A stretch of 28,020 nt of DNA from DASZMJ01 sp035551935 (GCA_035551935.1 DASZMJ010000518.1:1-28020), one strand, 5' to 3'. Positions 1-7,062 are shown, counted from the stretch's first letter. Made by a program: numbers and translations. The notes: generated by a model not told the origin, from the sequence alone.

Positions 1-2
1 CG

Positions 3-116
3 ATCGATGACCATGTGGATCGGTTCGTCGGCTACCTCGGGGGCCTGACGTCGCACGAGGCGCTGACGAAGGCCGGTGTCCTCTCGGAGGAATTCTGGCT
101 GAGATCAGTCCTGTGA
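3..116 (+). CDS. C-terminal end of an unrecognised protein (partial)
   Basis: An open frame enters from the left edge and reads 37 codons to a TGA at 114-116. The visible tail (…GGLTSHEALTKAGVLSEEFW…) matches no family I can name. Its stop overlaps the GTG that opens the amidase-like fragment (GTGA), an arrangement typical of coupled genes, but the following gene is itself only a fragment. It could be the end of a real gene or more debris from the same decayed region. Confidence 0.3.
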   Translation: MDDHVDRFVGYLGGLTSHEALTKAGVLSEEFWLRSVL

Positions 117-430
117 AAAAACTACTGCGGACCTGCTTAGACGCCCACGGCCTCGACGCACTCGTCGCGCTGACCAACGGCCCCGCTCACCTCACGGACG
201 TCATTAACGGCGACCGCGGCACCGGTGGCACGTCGATCCTCTGCGCCGCGGCCGGGTGCCCAAGCATTACCGTCCCCGCCGGTGACGTCTTCGGCCTGCC
301 GGTGGGCATCAGCTTCATGGGCCGGGCGTTCGCCGAAGGCACATTGATCCGATTGGCTTATGCGTTCGAGCAGCTTACCAAGGCCCGCAAGCCGCCACGA
401 TTCCTGCCGACGGTCGACCTCCCACGTTGA
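113..430 (+). pseudogene. Amidase (amidase-signature family) C-terminal remnant
   Basis: The 105 residues align with only the last fifth or so of amidase-signature enzymes, which hydrolyse carboxamides with a Ser-Ser-Lys triad and are usually 450-520 residues long. Visible family features are the NGPAHLTDVINGD segment, the AAAGCPSITVPAG strand and the GLPVGISFMGRAFAEGTLIRLAYAFEQ end. The catalytic Lys and both Ser residues would lie in the missing N-terminal portion, so this piece cannot be an active amidase. The frame opens with GTG overlapping the preceding stop, with no convincing ribosome-binding site. I read it as a decayed gene; a domain-level fragment kept for another use is possible but unsupported. 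Confidence 0.7.
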
Positions 431-588
431 ACGCCTCGAAGTTCGGCGGGAAGCACCGGTATGGGTCACGCGCACTGCCACTCAGCGAAGACGGGGATTT
501 CGTCCGTTGGGTATCGCTCGGTCGTCAGGGTCGCCGTACCATAACGATGAGCCTCGGGTGGTCCAATCCCAGGGGCGCACTTCAGGGC

Positions 589-777
589 TGCACCTTCCCG
601 ACTGCCAGCAAGCACGTCGAGCAGTTCGTCGCGGCCGGATTACTACGCGAGATCACCGGCCAAGGGCGGAACCGACGGTATCGCTACGATCCCTACCTCG
701 TGCTCTTCGATCCTCCCTCCTTCACGCCCGCCGAAGATGGCCGGGCCGCGGACGGGATCCGATCCCCAACCTCCTGA
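589..777 (+). pseudogene. Fic family protein C-terminal winged-helix remnant
   Basis: Around 600-711 the frame encodes TASKHVEQFVAAGLLREITG followed by QGRNRRYRYDPYLVLFD. This is the C-terminal winged-helix tail common in Fic proteins (pattern: xxLxxxGILREITGRxRNRxYxYDxYL). Fic proteins transfer AMP or related groups through an HPFxxGNGR motif. That motif and the whole Fic fold are absent upstream, where the frame reads low-quality sequence. The fragment is therefore a remnant. Together with the amidase remnant it suggests the left end of the window is a site of gene decay. Confidence 0.55.
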
Positions 778-868
778 TCGCCTGAACCTCGAGGCCATCC
801 ACCCCGGCCGCTCCGGCGTCCTCGACGCCTTCGCCACCACCCACGACAATCCCCTCACCGCCGCCGGC

Positions 869-898
869 CCGCGCGCCTCGAATCCTTGAGGCGCGCGG
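869..898 (-). terminator. Hairpin after the universal stress protein gene
   Basis: A perfect 11-bp inverted repeat (CCGCGCGCCTC / GAGGCGCGCGG) with an 8-nt loop lies 7 bp beyond the stop of the minus-strand universal stress protein gene. There is no U-tract, so it would be a weak or factor-assisted terminator, or a 3' stabilising hairpin. Confidence 0.5.
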
Positions 899-904
899 TG
901 GCGC

Positions 905-1852
905 TCAGGATGTCGCCGCGGCCTCGATCGCGGGCGCCGCGGGGCTCGCGGCGGGCTCGGGGCTCGGGGGTTTGACGATCAGCACGGGGCACGGCGACCG
1001 GCGGAGGACCGACTCGGCCACGCTACCGGCGAGGAGACGACCGAAGCCGGAGCGGCCGTGCGAGCCCATGACGATCAGCTCGCACGGCTCCTGCTCGGCC
1101 ACCCGGAGGATCTCCCCCGCGGCGTCGCCCCGGCAGAGGCGCGAGTCCACCGGATACTTCAGGTCGGGGCCGTCGAGCCGCAACCGCAGGGCCTCGAGGG
1201 CATCGCGGGCGTTGTCCAGGGCCATGAGCGTCAGCGAGACCGAGCCGGGGATGACCTCGCCCGAGACGACGTGCACGAGCACGAGCCGCGCGCCGCGGTC
1301 CCGCGCCAGGGCGCGGGCGAGCCGCGTCGCGGCCTCGGAGAGCGCGGAGAAGTCGGTCGGGTGGAGGACCACGGCGGGCTCGCCGACCGTCGGCGGGGCG
1401 TCGAGGCTGCTCAGGGCCAAGACCGGGTACCGGGAGCGCCGGAGGACCGACTCGGCCACGCTGCCGGCCAGGAGCCGACGCATCCCCGAACGCCCGTGGC
1501 TTCCCATGACGATCAGGTCGGCGCCGACCTCCTCGGCCGTCCGCAGGACGACGTCGGCCGGCGTGCCGACCGCAACGCGGTACTCCAGTTCGACCGGCCG
1601 ATGCGGTACATAATACCGCCGCAGCCGGAGTTCGAGGCGCTCGCGATAGCCGAGGCCCGACTCGTCCTCGGCGTCCATCAGGCCCAGCTCGCCGAAGCTG
1701 ACCGTCGGCTCCGGCACGGGCCCGGGCTCGACGACGTGCAGGGCGACGATGCGCGTCGTCGCCTCGTCGGCGAGCGAACAGGCCACATCGAAGGCCGCGC
1801 GCGACCGCGCGGAGAAATCGGCGGCGAAGAGGATGGTCTGGTCATGGTCCAT
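905..1852 (-). CDS. Tandem universal stress protein (two UspA domains)
   Basis: The 315-residue product has two UspA domains in tandem, roughly residues 1-148 and 158-296, followed by a Pro/Ala-rich tail. Both carry the ATP-binding signature G-2x-G-9x-G-S: GSHGRSGMRRLLAGSVAESVL and the nearly identical GSHGRSGFGRLLAGSVAESVL. The N-terminal strands end in an Asp (AADFS, HPTDFS), as in ATP-binding Usp proteins. Such proteins are cytoplasmic and bind ATP during stress or growth arrest; the exact role is unknown. The gene starts 30 bp after the baeRF-like gene on the same strand, so the two probably form an operon. A hairpin follows the stop. ATP binding is inferred from motifs only. Confidence 0.9.
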   Translation of the reverse strand: MDHDQTILFAADFSARSRAAFDVACSLADEATTRIVALHVVEPGPVPEPTVSFGELGLMDAEDESGLGYRERLELRLRRYYVPHRPVELEYRVAVGTPADVVLRTAEEVGADLIVMGSHGRSGMRRLLAGSVAESVLRRSRYPVLALSSLDAPPTVGEPAVVLHPTDFSALSEAATRLARALARDRGARLVLVHVVSGEVIPGSVSLTLMALDNARDALEALRLRLDGPDLKYPVDSRLCRGDAAGEILRVAEQEPCELIVMGSHGRSGFGRLLAGSVAESVLRRSPCPVLIVKPPSPEPAASPAAPAIEAAATS

Positions 1853-1882
1853 CTCGGTCCTCCTGTCGGCACGGGGCCCGGA

Positions 1883-2503
1883 TCAGGGAACGTCCGACTT
1901 CGCCGGCTCGGCGCCGGGGCGGGTCCATTGCGGCTCGTCGCGCAGGAGCAAGGCGGCCACCCCGCCGGGCAAGGCCGACGGCACGGCGTCGCGGACGACG
2001 TGGGCGGCGACGCCTCGCCGCAGGGCCAGCGTCAGGATGCCTTGCCAGAGGTTGGTCCGGTCGCAAGGCTCGCCGCAGTAGGGGCAGGGCCGCGACTCGC
2101 CCACGAACAGGGCGCCGCAGCCGACGCAGCGGGCGCCGACCTCGCCCGGGTCGGGGGCGAGGACGAGTTCCCGGACCTGGCCGTCGCGGAGGGCCTCGAT
2201 GACCTCGCGGGGGCCCGAGGCCACGGCGAAGCCCTCCCGGAGCCGGCCGCCGACCTCGTCGAGCAGCCGGGCCCGCTCGGCCGAGTCGGCCGAGTCGGCC
2301 GCCGCGCGGACCTCGCGATCGATCCCGACGCGCTCGACGGCCGGCGGCCGCGGCGACTCGCGGACGACCCGCGCCGCGAGCGGGCCGGGCAGCCGGCCGC
2401 GGAGGTGCTCCAGGACCTCGTGCTCGCCCATCAGCACGATGCCGCGGAAGTCGCCGGCATCCCAGGCGTGCACGACCCGGTCCGCCAGGCAGGGCAAACG
2501 CAT
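1883..2503 (-). CDS. C-terminal half of the split baeRF-type protein, with an element-derived start
   Basis: This frame opens at an ATG that lies wholly inside the inserted element's terminal repeat (reads MRLP, then C-L-A-D-R). It continues in the authentic baeRF frame for about 198 residues, to 206 in total. It carries the eRF1 domain-3-like region and two CxxC pairs (CVGC, CPYC) that could hold zinc. The only upstream Shine-Dalgarno-like bases (AGGT) are about 13 nt from the ATG, so initiation would be weak. The usp gene follows after 30 bp. This is either a dead 3' half or an accidental stand-alone C-terminal domain. Confidence 0.5.
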   Translation of the reverse strand: MRLPCLADRVVHAWDAGDFRGIVLMGEHEVLEHLRGRLPGPLAARVVRESPRPPAVERVGIDREVRAAADSADSAERARLLDEVGGRLREGFAVASGPREVIEALRDGQVRELVLAPDPGEVGARCVGCGALFVGESRPCPYCGEPCDRTNLWQGILTLALRRGVAAHVVRDAVPSALPGGVAALLLRDEPQWTRPGAEPAKSDVP

Positions 2504-2612
2504 CTAATCTGCAAGTACCTAGCGGCAAAGAATTTACGACTGGTCATCGCACGTACATTCAAATGTAATCCCTTTGCCGGCAAAGACTTGCGAAGACCGT
2601 GCGTTAGCCCTG
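2490..2612. mobile_element. MITE-like element, copy A (123 bp)
   Basis: The element starts CAGGGCAAACGCATCTAAT and ends GTGCGTTAGCCCTG, giving imperfect terminal inverted repeats of about 13 bp. It is flanked by a perfect 10-bp duplication GTCCGCCAGG at 2480-2489 and 2613-2622. It has no coding capacity of its own. Inside are the palindromes CTTTGCCGGCAAAG (2572-2585) and TACATT-CA-AATGTA (2554-2567). It is markedly more AT-rich than the flanks. CAGGG ends with 8-10-bp duplications recall ISAs1-family transposons, so mobilisation in trans by such a transposase is plausible but inferred. Confidence 0.88.
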
Positions 2613-3251
2613 GTCCGCCAGGTCGCCCAGGAAGCGGCGGTCGTGCTCGGCGCGGCGACGCTGGAGGGTCGCCTCCCATTTCCCGTCCCGCTGGCCCGAG
2701 TCGCGCTCCTCGGCGGGGATCGGCTCCTCGATCGCGTCGAGTCGCCGCGACTCGCCGGCACTGGCGGCGAAGAGGCGGCCGTGCCACGAGTCGGTGACGA
2801 CGACCAGGTATTCGCCCCGCCGCTGCTCGGCCTCCAGCAGCGGGACGAGGTACGCCTCCTCGTCGACGACGAGGCGGTCCTCGAAGGGCTCGGCGGCGCG
2901 CAGGGCCATCAGCGAATGCCCGCCGCAGGCGCTGAAGACCGCCATGCCGCGGGCCTGCCGCGTCCCGGAGGCCTCGAGGGCCCGGCGGATGGCGTCCATG
3001 TGGCGGTCGAACTCCTCGAGCGCCCAGGGGTTCTCGGCCAGGAGCCTCCGGACCCGCCGCGCCTCGTCGTCGATCTGCGTCGGCCAGGCGCGTCCGAAGC
3101 CGTCGGCGACGGACGTATCAACATAACAGCTCACGACCGTCCCCGCGCCCCGGAGGTGGTCGATCAGGACCTGGATCGTCTCGCTCGACGCCGGGTCGAC
3201 GGCGACGCCCACGGGCCCTGGCATCGGGGCCGGACTCTTGACTTCCGTCAT
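2604..3251 (-). CDS. N-terminal half of the split baeRF-type protein
   Basis: About 215 residues are open, starting MTEVKSP after the ribosome-binding site GAGAGG. The last natural residues are GDLAD; the next codons CAG GGC TAA (Q, G, stop) belong to the terminal repeat of the inserted element. The piece contains the N-terminal and central baeRF domains but lacks the domain-3-like and zinc-ribbon-like part. Whether it folds alone is unknown. Confidence 0.6.
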   Translation of the reverse strand: MTEVKSPAPMPGPVGVAVDPASSETIQVLIDHLRGAGTVVSCYVDTSVADGFGRAWPTQIDDEARRVRRLLAENPWALEEFDRHMDAIRRALEASGTRQARGMAVFSACGGHSLMALRAAEPFEDRLVVDEEAYLVPLLEAEQRRGEYLVVVTDSWHGRLFAASAGESRRLDAIEEPIPAEERDSGQRDGKWEATLQRRRAEHDRRFLGDLADQG

Positions 3252-3474
3252 GGCTCGCATCCTCTCGCGTCGGAGACGCCCGCGATCCGCCGACGGCCCG
3301 CCCCGCCCCCGTGGTGGGACGCCGGGACGGATCGACGGCCATCGCTTCGTGATTCGGTCGGGGACATACGCCGCTCCTCACGGCCCGTCGCAACGGATCT
3401 CGGGCCGAGTCTGCCGGGCGGCCGCCATCACCGCCGTGTGCGTCCCGCCACTCGTGGCGAACCGCCGGTCCAAC

Positions 3475-3551
3475 AAAAAACCCCGACCATGCGACGACTC
3501 GCACGGCGGGGCCTTCGAGACCGATGCCGGGTGCCCTTCGCGAGCACCCGT
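3475..3551 (-). terminator. Intrinsic terminator preceded by a second hairpin in the leader of the baeRF-type gene
   Basis: Read on the minus strand, a hairpin CGGGTGC…GCACCCG (arms 3544-3550 and 3528-3534 on the plus strand) is followed by CCCCGCCGTGCGA-GTCG-TCGCATGGTCGGGG (3481-3511, one bulged T and one G-U pair) and then TTTTTT (3475-3480). This is the best intrinsic terminator in the window. It lies about 170 bp beyond the LDH2-like gene's stop and about 225 bp before the baeRF-type start. It may end the former transcript or attenuate the latter. The rest of 3252-3682 holds no gene I can see. Confidence 0.65.
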
Positions 3552-3682
3552 GACAGCCGCAAATGTACGAGGGCCGCCGAGCCGTTGTCAAGGCCCCGCC
3601 GCCGATTCCCGGAGGATCGTCGGAATCCGGCCCTTACGAGCGGTCGCCTCGATCGGCGAAATCATCGATAAGCGAAGGATTA

Positions 3683-4486
3683 TTAAGGAATCGACTTGAT
3701 CGACTCGGGCGGCGGGATGCCGACGTCCTTGGCCCGGCGGCGGAGGGCGGAGAGGGGGCCGGAGGGGATCGAGACGCCGCGCTCGCGGGCGGTGCGGCGG
3801 GAGGCCTCCCAGCGGTCGGGGAACAGGGAGCCGGGGAGGCGGTCGAGGCCGGGCAGCGCGGCGGTGAGGCGCTCGTGGAAGGTGGCGAGGGGCTCGAGCG
3901 CGCCGATCGCGGCGGCCGCGAAGAGCCAGCCGCCTTCGGGGGCGAGCAGGACCAGCGGGGCGAAGACGGCGGGGGGCGAACCCCTGGCGCCGTCGAGGGC
4001 GGGGTCGACGACCAGGGGGAGCCCCTCGGGGCTCGGCAAGGCGATCGCCCACGACGAGGACGGACCCAGCACCGCCGCCGCCTCGGGGCCCAGCGCCACC
4101 TCGGCCGCGACCGCCGCCGCCGAGGCGATCGGCCCGATCCCGACGACCCGCACGAGGCCGACGCCGACGTCCCGCGCCTTCTCCGTCGCCAGCCCGGCGG
4201 CTCGGGCGAGGATCAGCGGCGGAAGCCCGTTCTTCCCATCAAGGACCGCCGTGCCGGCGCGCTCGGGGCCGATCGCGCCCTCCGCCTTCGGGTCGACGTC
4301 GCCGCGGTCGAGGCGGTCGAGCCAGTCGGGCAACGTGGCGATGCCCAGCGAGGCGGCGCCTGCCGCGTCGTACCAGAGCAGTTGCGTCGCCAGGGCCGCC
4401 GCCCGCGCCGGCGCCAGGCCCGCGGCGACGCCGAGGGCCGCGGCGAACCGCCGGAGGTCGTCGAGCCGATACCGCGCCGTCGCCAA
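3683..4486 (-). CDS. Short LDH2/MDH2-family oxidoreductase-like protein
   Basis: The 267-residue product resembles the malate/L-lactate/ureidoglycolate dehydrogenase family (Ldh_2), which are NAD(P)-dependent and usually 330-360 residues. The N-terminal helical part (LDDLRRFAAALGVAAGL…LLWYDAAGAASLGIATLPDWLDRLDRGDV) parallels the family segment ending LxxYxxRLxxG. The central stretch also fits (LDGKNGLPPLILARAAGLATEKARDVGVGLVRV), as does LPLVVDPALDGA. The length is short and several conserved catalytic segments are hard to find, so activity is doubtful. The neighbouring minus-strand gene is separated by a large fold-back repeat. The end points are secure, the function less so. Confidence 0.55.
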   Translation of the reverse strand: MATARYRLDDLRRFAAALGVAAGLAPARAAALATQLLWYDAAGAASLGIATLPDWLDRLDRGDVDPKAEGAIGPERAGTAVLDGKNGLPPLILARAAGLATEKARDVGVGLVRVVGIGPIASAAAVAAEVALGPEAAAVLGPSSSWAIALPSPEGLPLVVDPALDGARGSPPAVFAPLVLLAPEGGWLFAAAAIGALEPLATFHERLTAALPGLDRLPGSLFPDRWEASRRTARERGVSIPSGPLSALRRRAKDVGIPPPESIKSIP

Positions 4487-4500
4487 GGCCGGCCCCCTTC

Positions 4501-4626
4501 GGAAATCGGGGAGATTGCCACAGAGGGCACAGAGGACACGGAGAGAGAAAAAAGAATACTATTGAGATTTCAGTTTCTTCTCTCTCCGTGTCCTCTGTGC
4601 CCTCTGTGGCAATCTCCCCGATTTCC
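4501..4626. repeat. Large fold-back repeat, 49-bp perfect arms
   Basis: Arms at 4501-4549 and 4578-4626 are perfect reverse complements, separated by a 28-bp AT-richer spacer. The arm core reads CACAGAGGGCACAGAGGACA, a style of repeat seen between genes in many planctomycete and related genomes (general recollection). It fills the gap between two minus-strand genes and would form a very stable RNA hairpin. No terminal duplication is evident. Confidence 0.9.
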
Positions 4627-4627
4627 A

Positions 4628-5164
4628 TTATGCGCCGAGGATCGGCCCGAGGTGGGCCGGGCGGTCGTCGGTGCGCTCCCATTCGCGGCGGACGCGCGAG
4701 AGGCCGAAGGCGCAGAGCTCGAACTCGGCGCTGAGGCGGCGGAGCACGGGGGCCTCGTCGCCGTCGGTGTAGGTGCTGGCGAGGTAGTACGAGCGCTTGC
4801 CCTGGAGCCGGTAGTCGATGAGGTGGTCGGCCGTACCGGCGGCGCGGAGGCGGTCGAGGGCCTCGGGATAGACGCCGGTCCAGAACAGGGTGTAGTCGCC
4901 GACGTGGCGGTGACACTCGCGGCGCTGGGCGTCGTCGAGGGCCGCCTCGGCCTCGGCGATCATGGCGGCGACCTCCGAGAGCCGCCGCCCCCGGCCGTCG
5001 CGGAGCTTCCAGACCTCGGCCTCGGGCACGAACCGCGCCAGCAGGCCGGCGACGTAGCCGACGAGCTTCGGGTCGCCGATGCCCAACTCGGCCATGAAGG
5101 TGTGCTCGGTCAGGCCTCGGAAGAGGCGATGGAGTGGATGGGATTCCGGGATCGTTCGCGACAT
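4628..5164 (-). CDS. Conserved hypothetical protein (178 aa)
   Basis: I do not recognise a named family. The start at 5164 (MSRTIPESHPLHRLFRGLTE) is chosen because GAGGAG lies 7 nt upstream, whereas the longer open frame begins in low-complexity sequence. The product is soluble, with no signal or membrane segment. It has a distinctive core including HTFMAELGIGDPKLVGYVAG, REC-HRHVGDYTLFWTGVYPEAL and RLQGKRSYYLAS, and it ends with an acidic and aromatic region. The compact, well-conserved look suggests a real gene. The long fold-back repeat begins 2 bp beyond the stop. The 333-bp region upstream (5165-5497) separates it from the divergent metallo-beta-lactamase gene; I see no clear promoter there. 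Confidence 0.75.
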   Translation of the reverse strand: MSRTIPESHPLHRLFRGLTEHTFMAELGIGDPKLVGYVAGLLARFVPEAEVWKLRDGRGRRLSEVAAMIAEAEAALDDAQRRECHRHVGDYTLFWTGVYPEALDRLRAAGTADHLIDYRLQGKRSYYLASTYTDGDEAPVLRRLSAEFELCAFGLSRVRREWERTDDRPAHLGPILGA

Positions 5165-5497
5165 CCGGGCGCTCCTCACCCTCGTGCCACTGGGAATGTT
5201 GCCGTCGGCACCGTCGGGCCCGTCTCGGGCCCCATGCCGCACCCCTCTAGCAAATCCTACGCCACGACCCGAGATCGATCAACCGCGATTCCGGGTCGGG
5301 CCTTCGAAACTGACATTCGCGGCGACGGTCCGGGGAACGACCCGCCCCGGCGCCGGCCCTTGCCCTTGAAGGCGGGGGCCGGGCGTGCGAACATGAGGCG
5401 ACCGTGCCGCGGGGCGAGGCGTTTGGGTTGCGAGTCGAGGCGGGCCGGGGCCCGGTCGGGCGAGGGGCCGCGCCGGCGGGACGGGAGGAGAGTTCGG

Positions 5498-6880
5498 TTG
5501 CGCATCACGTTCCACGGCGCCGCGCGGCAGGTCACGGGCAGCGCGCACCTGTTAGAGATCGGCGACCACCGCGTCCTGCTCGACTGCGGCCTGTTCGACT
5601 CCGATCGGCTCAATCCCGAGGGTCCGAACCGCCGGTTCACCTTCGACCCGACCGCCCTCGACGCGGTGATCATCTCGCACGCGCACAACGACCACATCGG
5701 CCGGCTCCCCTGCCTCGTCCGCGCCGGCTACAAGGGGCCGTTCTACGCGACGCCGGCCACCGCCAACATCCTCGGCATCATGCTCCGCGACAGCGCGCGC
5801 ATCCAGCGCGAGGACGTCCGCGGGGCCCAGATCCGCCACGGCGGCGAGGCGGCCGAGCCCCTGTTCGACCTGGCCGACGTCGAGTGGGTCGTCGAGTCGC
5901 TCCAGCGGCTCCCCTACGACGTGCCGACCGAGATCCTCAAGGGCCTGTCGCTGACCTACCGCGACGCCGGCCACATCCTCGGCTCGGCGATGGTCCAGCT
6001 CGACTTCCGCGAGGGCGGCCGCGACCGCCGCTTCGTCTTCACCGGCGACCTCGGCCGCCGCGGCTCGGGGTTCCTGCCCGACCCGACGGTCGTCACCGAC
6101 ATCGACATCCTCGTCTCCGAGAGCACCTACGGCCTCCGCGAGCTCGAGCCGTACGACAAGCTCCTCAAGCAGCTCAACGCCATCCTCGCGCGGGCGGTCC
6201 GGCTCGGCGGCCGCGTCATCATCCCGGCGTTCAGCCTGGGGCGGACGCAGCGGATGGTCTACTGCTTCCAGGAGCTCTTCGAGGTCCACCGCGCCCGGCC
6301 GGTGCCGGTCTTCGTCGACAGCCCGCTGGCCCTGCGGCTGACGGACGTCCACCGCGAATACCCCGAGGCCTTCGCCCCGACGGCCCGCCGCGTGATGGAG
6401 CGCGACCCGGCCTATTTTACCTCCGAGCACGTCCACTTCTGCGCCACCTGGGACGACTCGCGGCGGCTGAACCACCTGGCCGGCCCGCTGGTCATCATCG
6501 GCTCCAGCGGCATGTGCGAGGCCGGCCGCATCCGGCACCACCTGCGGCACGCCGTCGAGGACCCGAACAACGCGATCGTCATCGTCAGCTACCAGGCCGA
6601 GAAGACCCTCGGCCGCCAGCTCGCCGAGGGGGCCGAGCGGGTCCAGATCCTCGAGAAGTGGCACGACCTGAACGCCGCCGTCTACGTCCTCGACGGCTTC
6701 TCCGGCCACGCCGACCGCAACGACTTCGCCTGGTGGTTCGAGCAGGTCGGCGGCAACATCGACCACGCCTTCCTCGTCCACGGCGAGCCCGCCGCCATCG
6801 ACGCCCTCGCCCCTGTCCTGCAGCCCTTCGTCCGCAACCCCGTCGCCCGCCCCGAGCCCCTCGACAGCTTCGAGGTCTGA
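5498..6880 (+). CDS. Beta-CASP metallo-beta-lactamase RNA-processing protein
   Basis: This 460-residue member of the metallo-beta-lactamase/beta-CASP superfamily (CPSF-73/RNase J-like) probably cleaves or trims RNA in the cytoplasm using two zinc ions. Motif 2 is HAHNDH at residues 61-66. Later come DAGHILGSAM, TGDLG, the beta-CASP motif ESTYG, GGRVIIPAFSLGRTQRM, SSGMCEAGRIRHHL, GFSGHADR and a C-terminal LVHGE, all typical. The start is a TTG at 5498 with GGGAGGAG 7 nt upstream. It gives the family's usual N-terminus (ITFHGAARQVTGSAHLLE) and length. The frame stays open far upstream because of GC content, but that part is not protein-like. The gene is followed by a palindromic repeat. Confidence 0.92.
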   Translation: MRITFHGAARQVTGSAHLLEIGDHRVLLDCGLFDSDRLNPEGPNRRFTFDPTALDAVIISHAHNDHIGRLPCLVRAGYKGPFYATPATANILGIMLRDSARIQREDVRGAQIRHGGEAAEPLFDLADVEWVVESLQRLPYDVPTEILKGLSLTYRDAGHILGSAMVQLDFREGGRDRRFVFTGDLGRRGSGFLPDPTVVTDIDILVSESTYGLRELEPYDKLLKQLNAILARAVRLGGRVIIPAFSLGRTQRMVYCFQELFEVHRARPVPVFVDSPLALRLTDVHREYPEAFAPTARRVMERDPAYFTSEHVHFCATWDDSRRLNHLAGPLVIIGSSGMCEAGRIRHHLRHAVEDPNNAIVIVSYQAEKTLGRQLAEGAERVQILEKWHDLNAAVYVLDGFSGHADRNDFAWWFEQVGGNIDHAFLVHGEPAAIDALAPVLQPFVRNPVARPEPLDSFEV

Positions 6881-6898
6881 GCCGACGCCGGTACCCCT

Positions 6899-6972
6899 CC
6901 CCGTAGGGCAGGGCTCGCCCTGCCTCTTCAAGCCCCTTGCGGCCGAGGCAGGGCGAGCCCTGCCCTACGGGG
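6899..6972. repeat. Palindromic intergenic repeat, 28-bp perfect arms
   Basis: Arms at 6899-6926 and 6945-6972 are perfect reverse complements around an 18-bp spacer. Each arm also contains its own near-palindrome (GGCAGGGC-GA-GCCCTGCC), so the unit can form one long hairpin or two short ones. It begins 18 bp after the metallo-beta-lactamase stop and may act as a 3' hairpin or bidirectional terminator. Confidence 0.88.
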
Positions 6973-7062
6973 GCCGACCGCCACCGTCTCGGCCCTTGCC
7001 ATCCGCCCCCCCGCCGGTCATCATACAGTTGTCCAAGGTTTGCGGGCATGGGGGTCTGGCGG

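Larger units (their letters stand above)
1883..3251 (-). pseudogene. baeRF-type (eRF1-like) protein gene split by a 123-bp mobile element
   Basis: Two minus-strand frames form one gene. The N-terminal half (3251 to 2604) has the baeRF pattern: VLIDHLRGAGTVVSCYVDTS, ARGMAVFSACGG and YLVVVTDSWHGRLFAAS. It ends LADQG-stop inside the element. The C-terminal half (2503 to 1883) has the eRF1 domain-3-like section REVIEALRDGQVRELVLAPD and a zinc-ribbon-like CVGCGALF…CPYCGEPC. Removing 133 bp (element plus one 10-bp duplication) joins …GDLAD to RVVHAW… in frame and gives 411 residues. baeRF proteins are archaeo-eukaryotic release-factor homologues thought to act at the ribosome. The start at 3251 is preferred because GAGAGG lies 9 nt upstream. 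The two halves might still be made separately. Confidence 0.8.

Noticed and set aside
2490..2612. REPIN mobilised by a RAYT protein as identity of the 123-bp elements
   Set aside because: The paired-hairpin shape is similar, but perfect 10-bp target duplications and terminal inverted repeats point to a DDE-transposase-mobilised MITE instead.
1058..2797. Long plus-strand open frame opposite the usp and baeRF-type genes
   Set aside because: Composition is typical of an antisense shadow (Gly/Arg/Ala/Asp), with no recognisable motif. The minus-strand frames have clear domains.
3563..5497. Long upstream extension of the beta-CASP protein frame
   Set aside because: It runs antisense through the LDH2-like and hypothetical genes and the fold-back repeat, and has no protein-like character. 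The TTG at 5498 with a strong ribosome-binding site gives the family's normal N-terminus.
5552..6931. Minus-strand frame of 459 codons opposite the metallo-beta-lactamase
   Set aside because: Shadow of a strongly supported gene; Val/Asp/Gly-rich with no domain.
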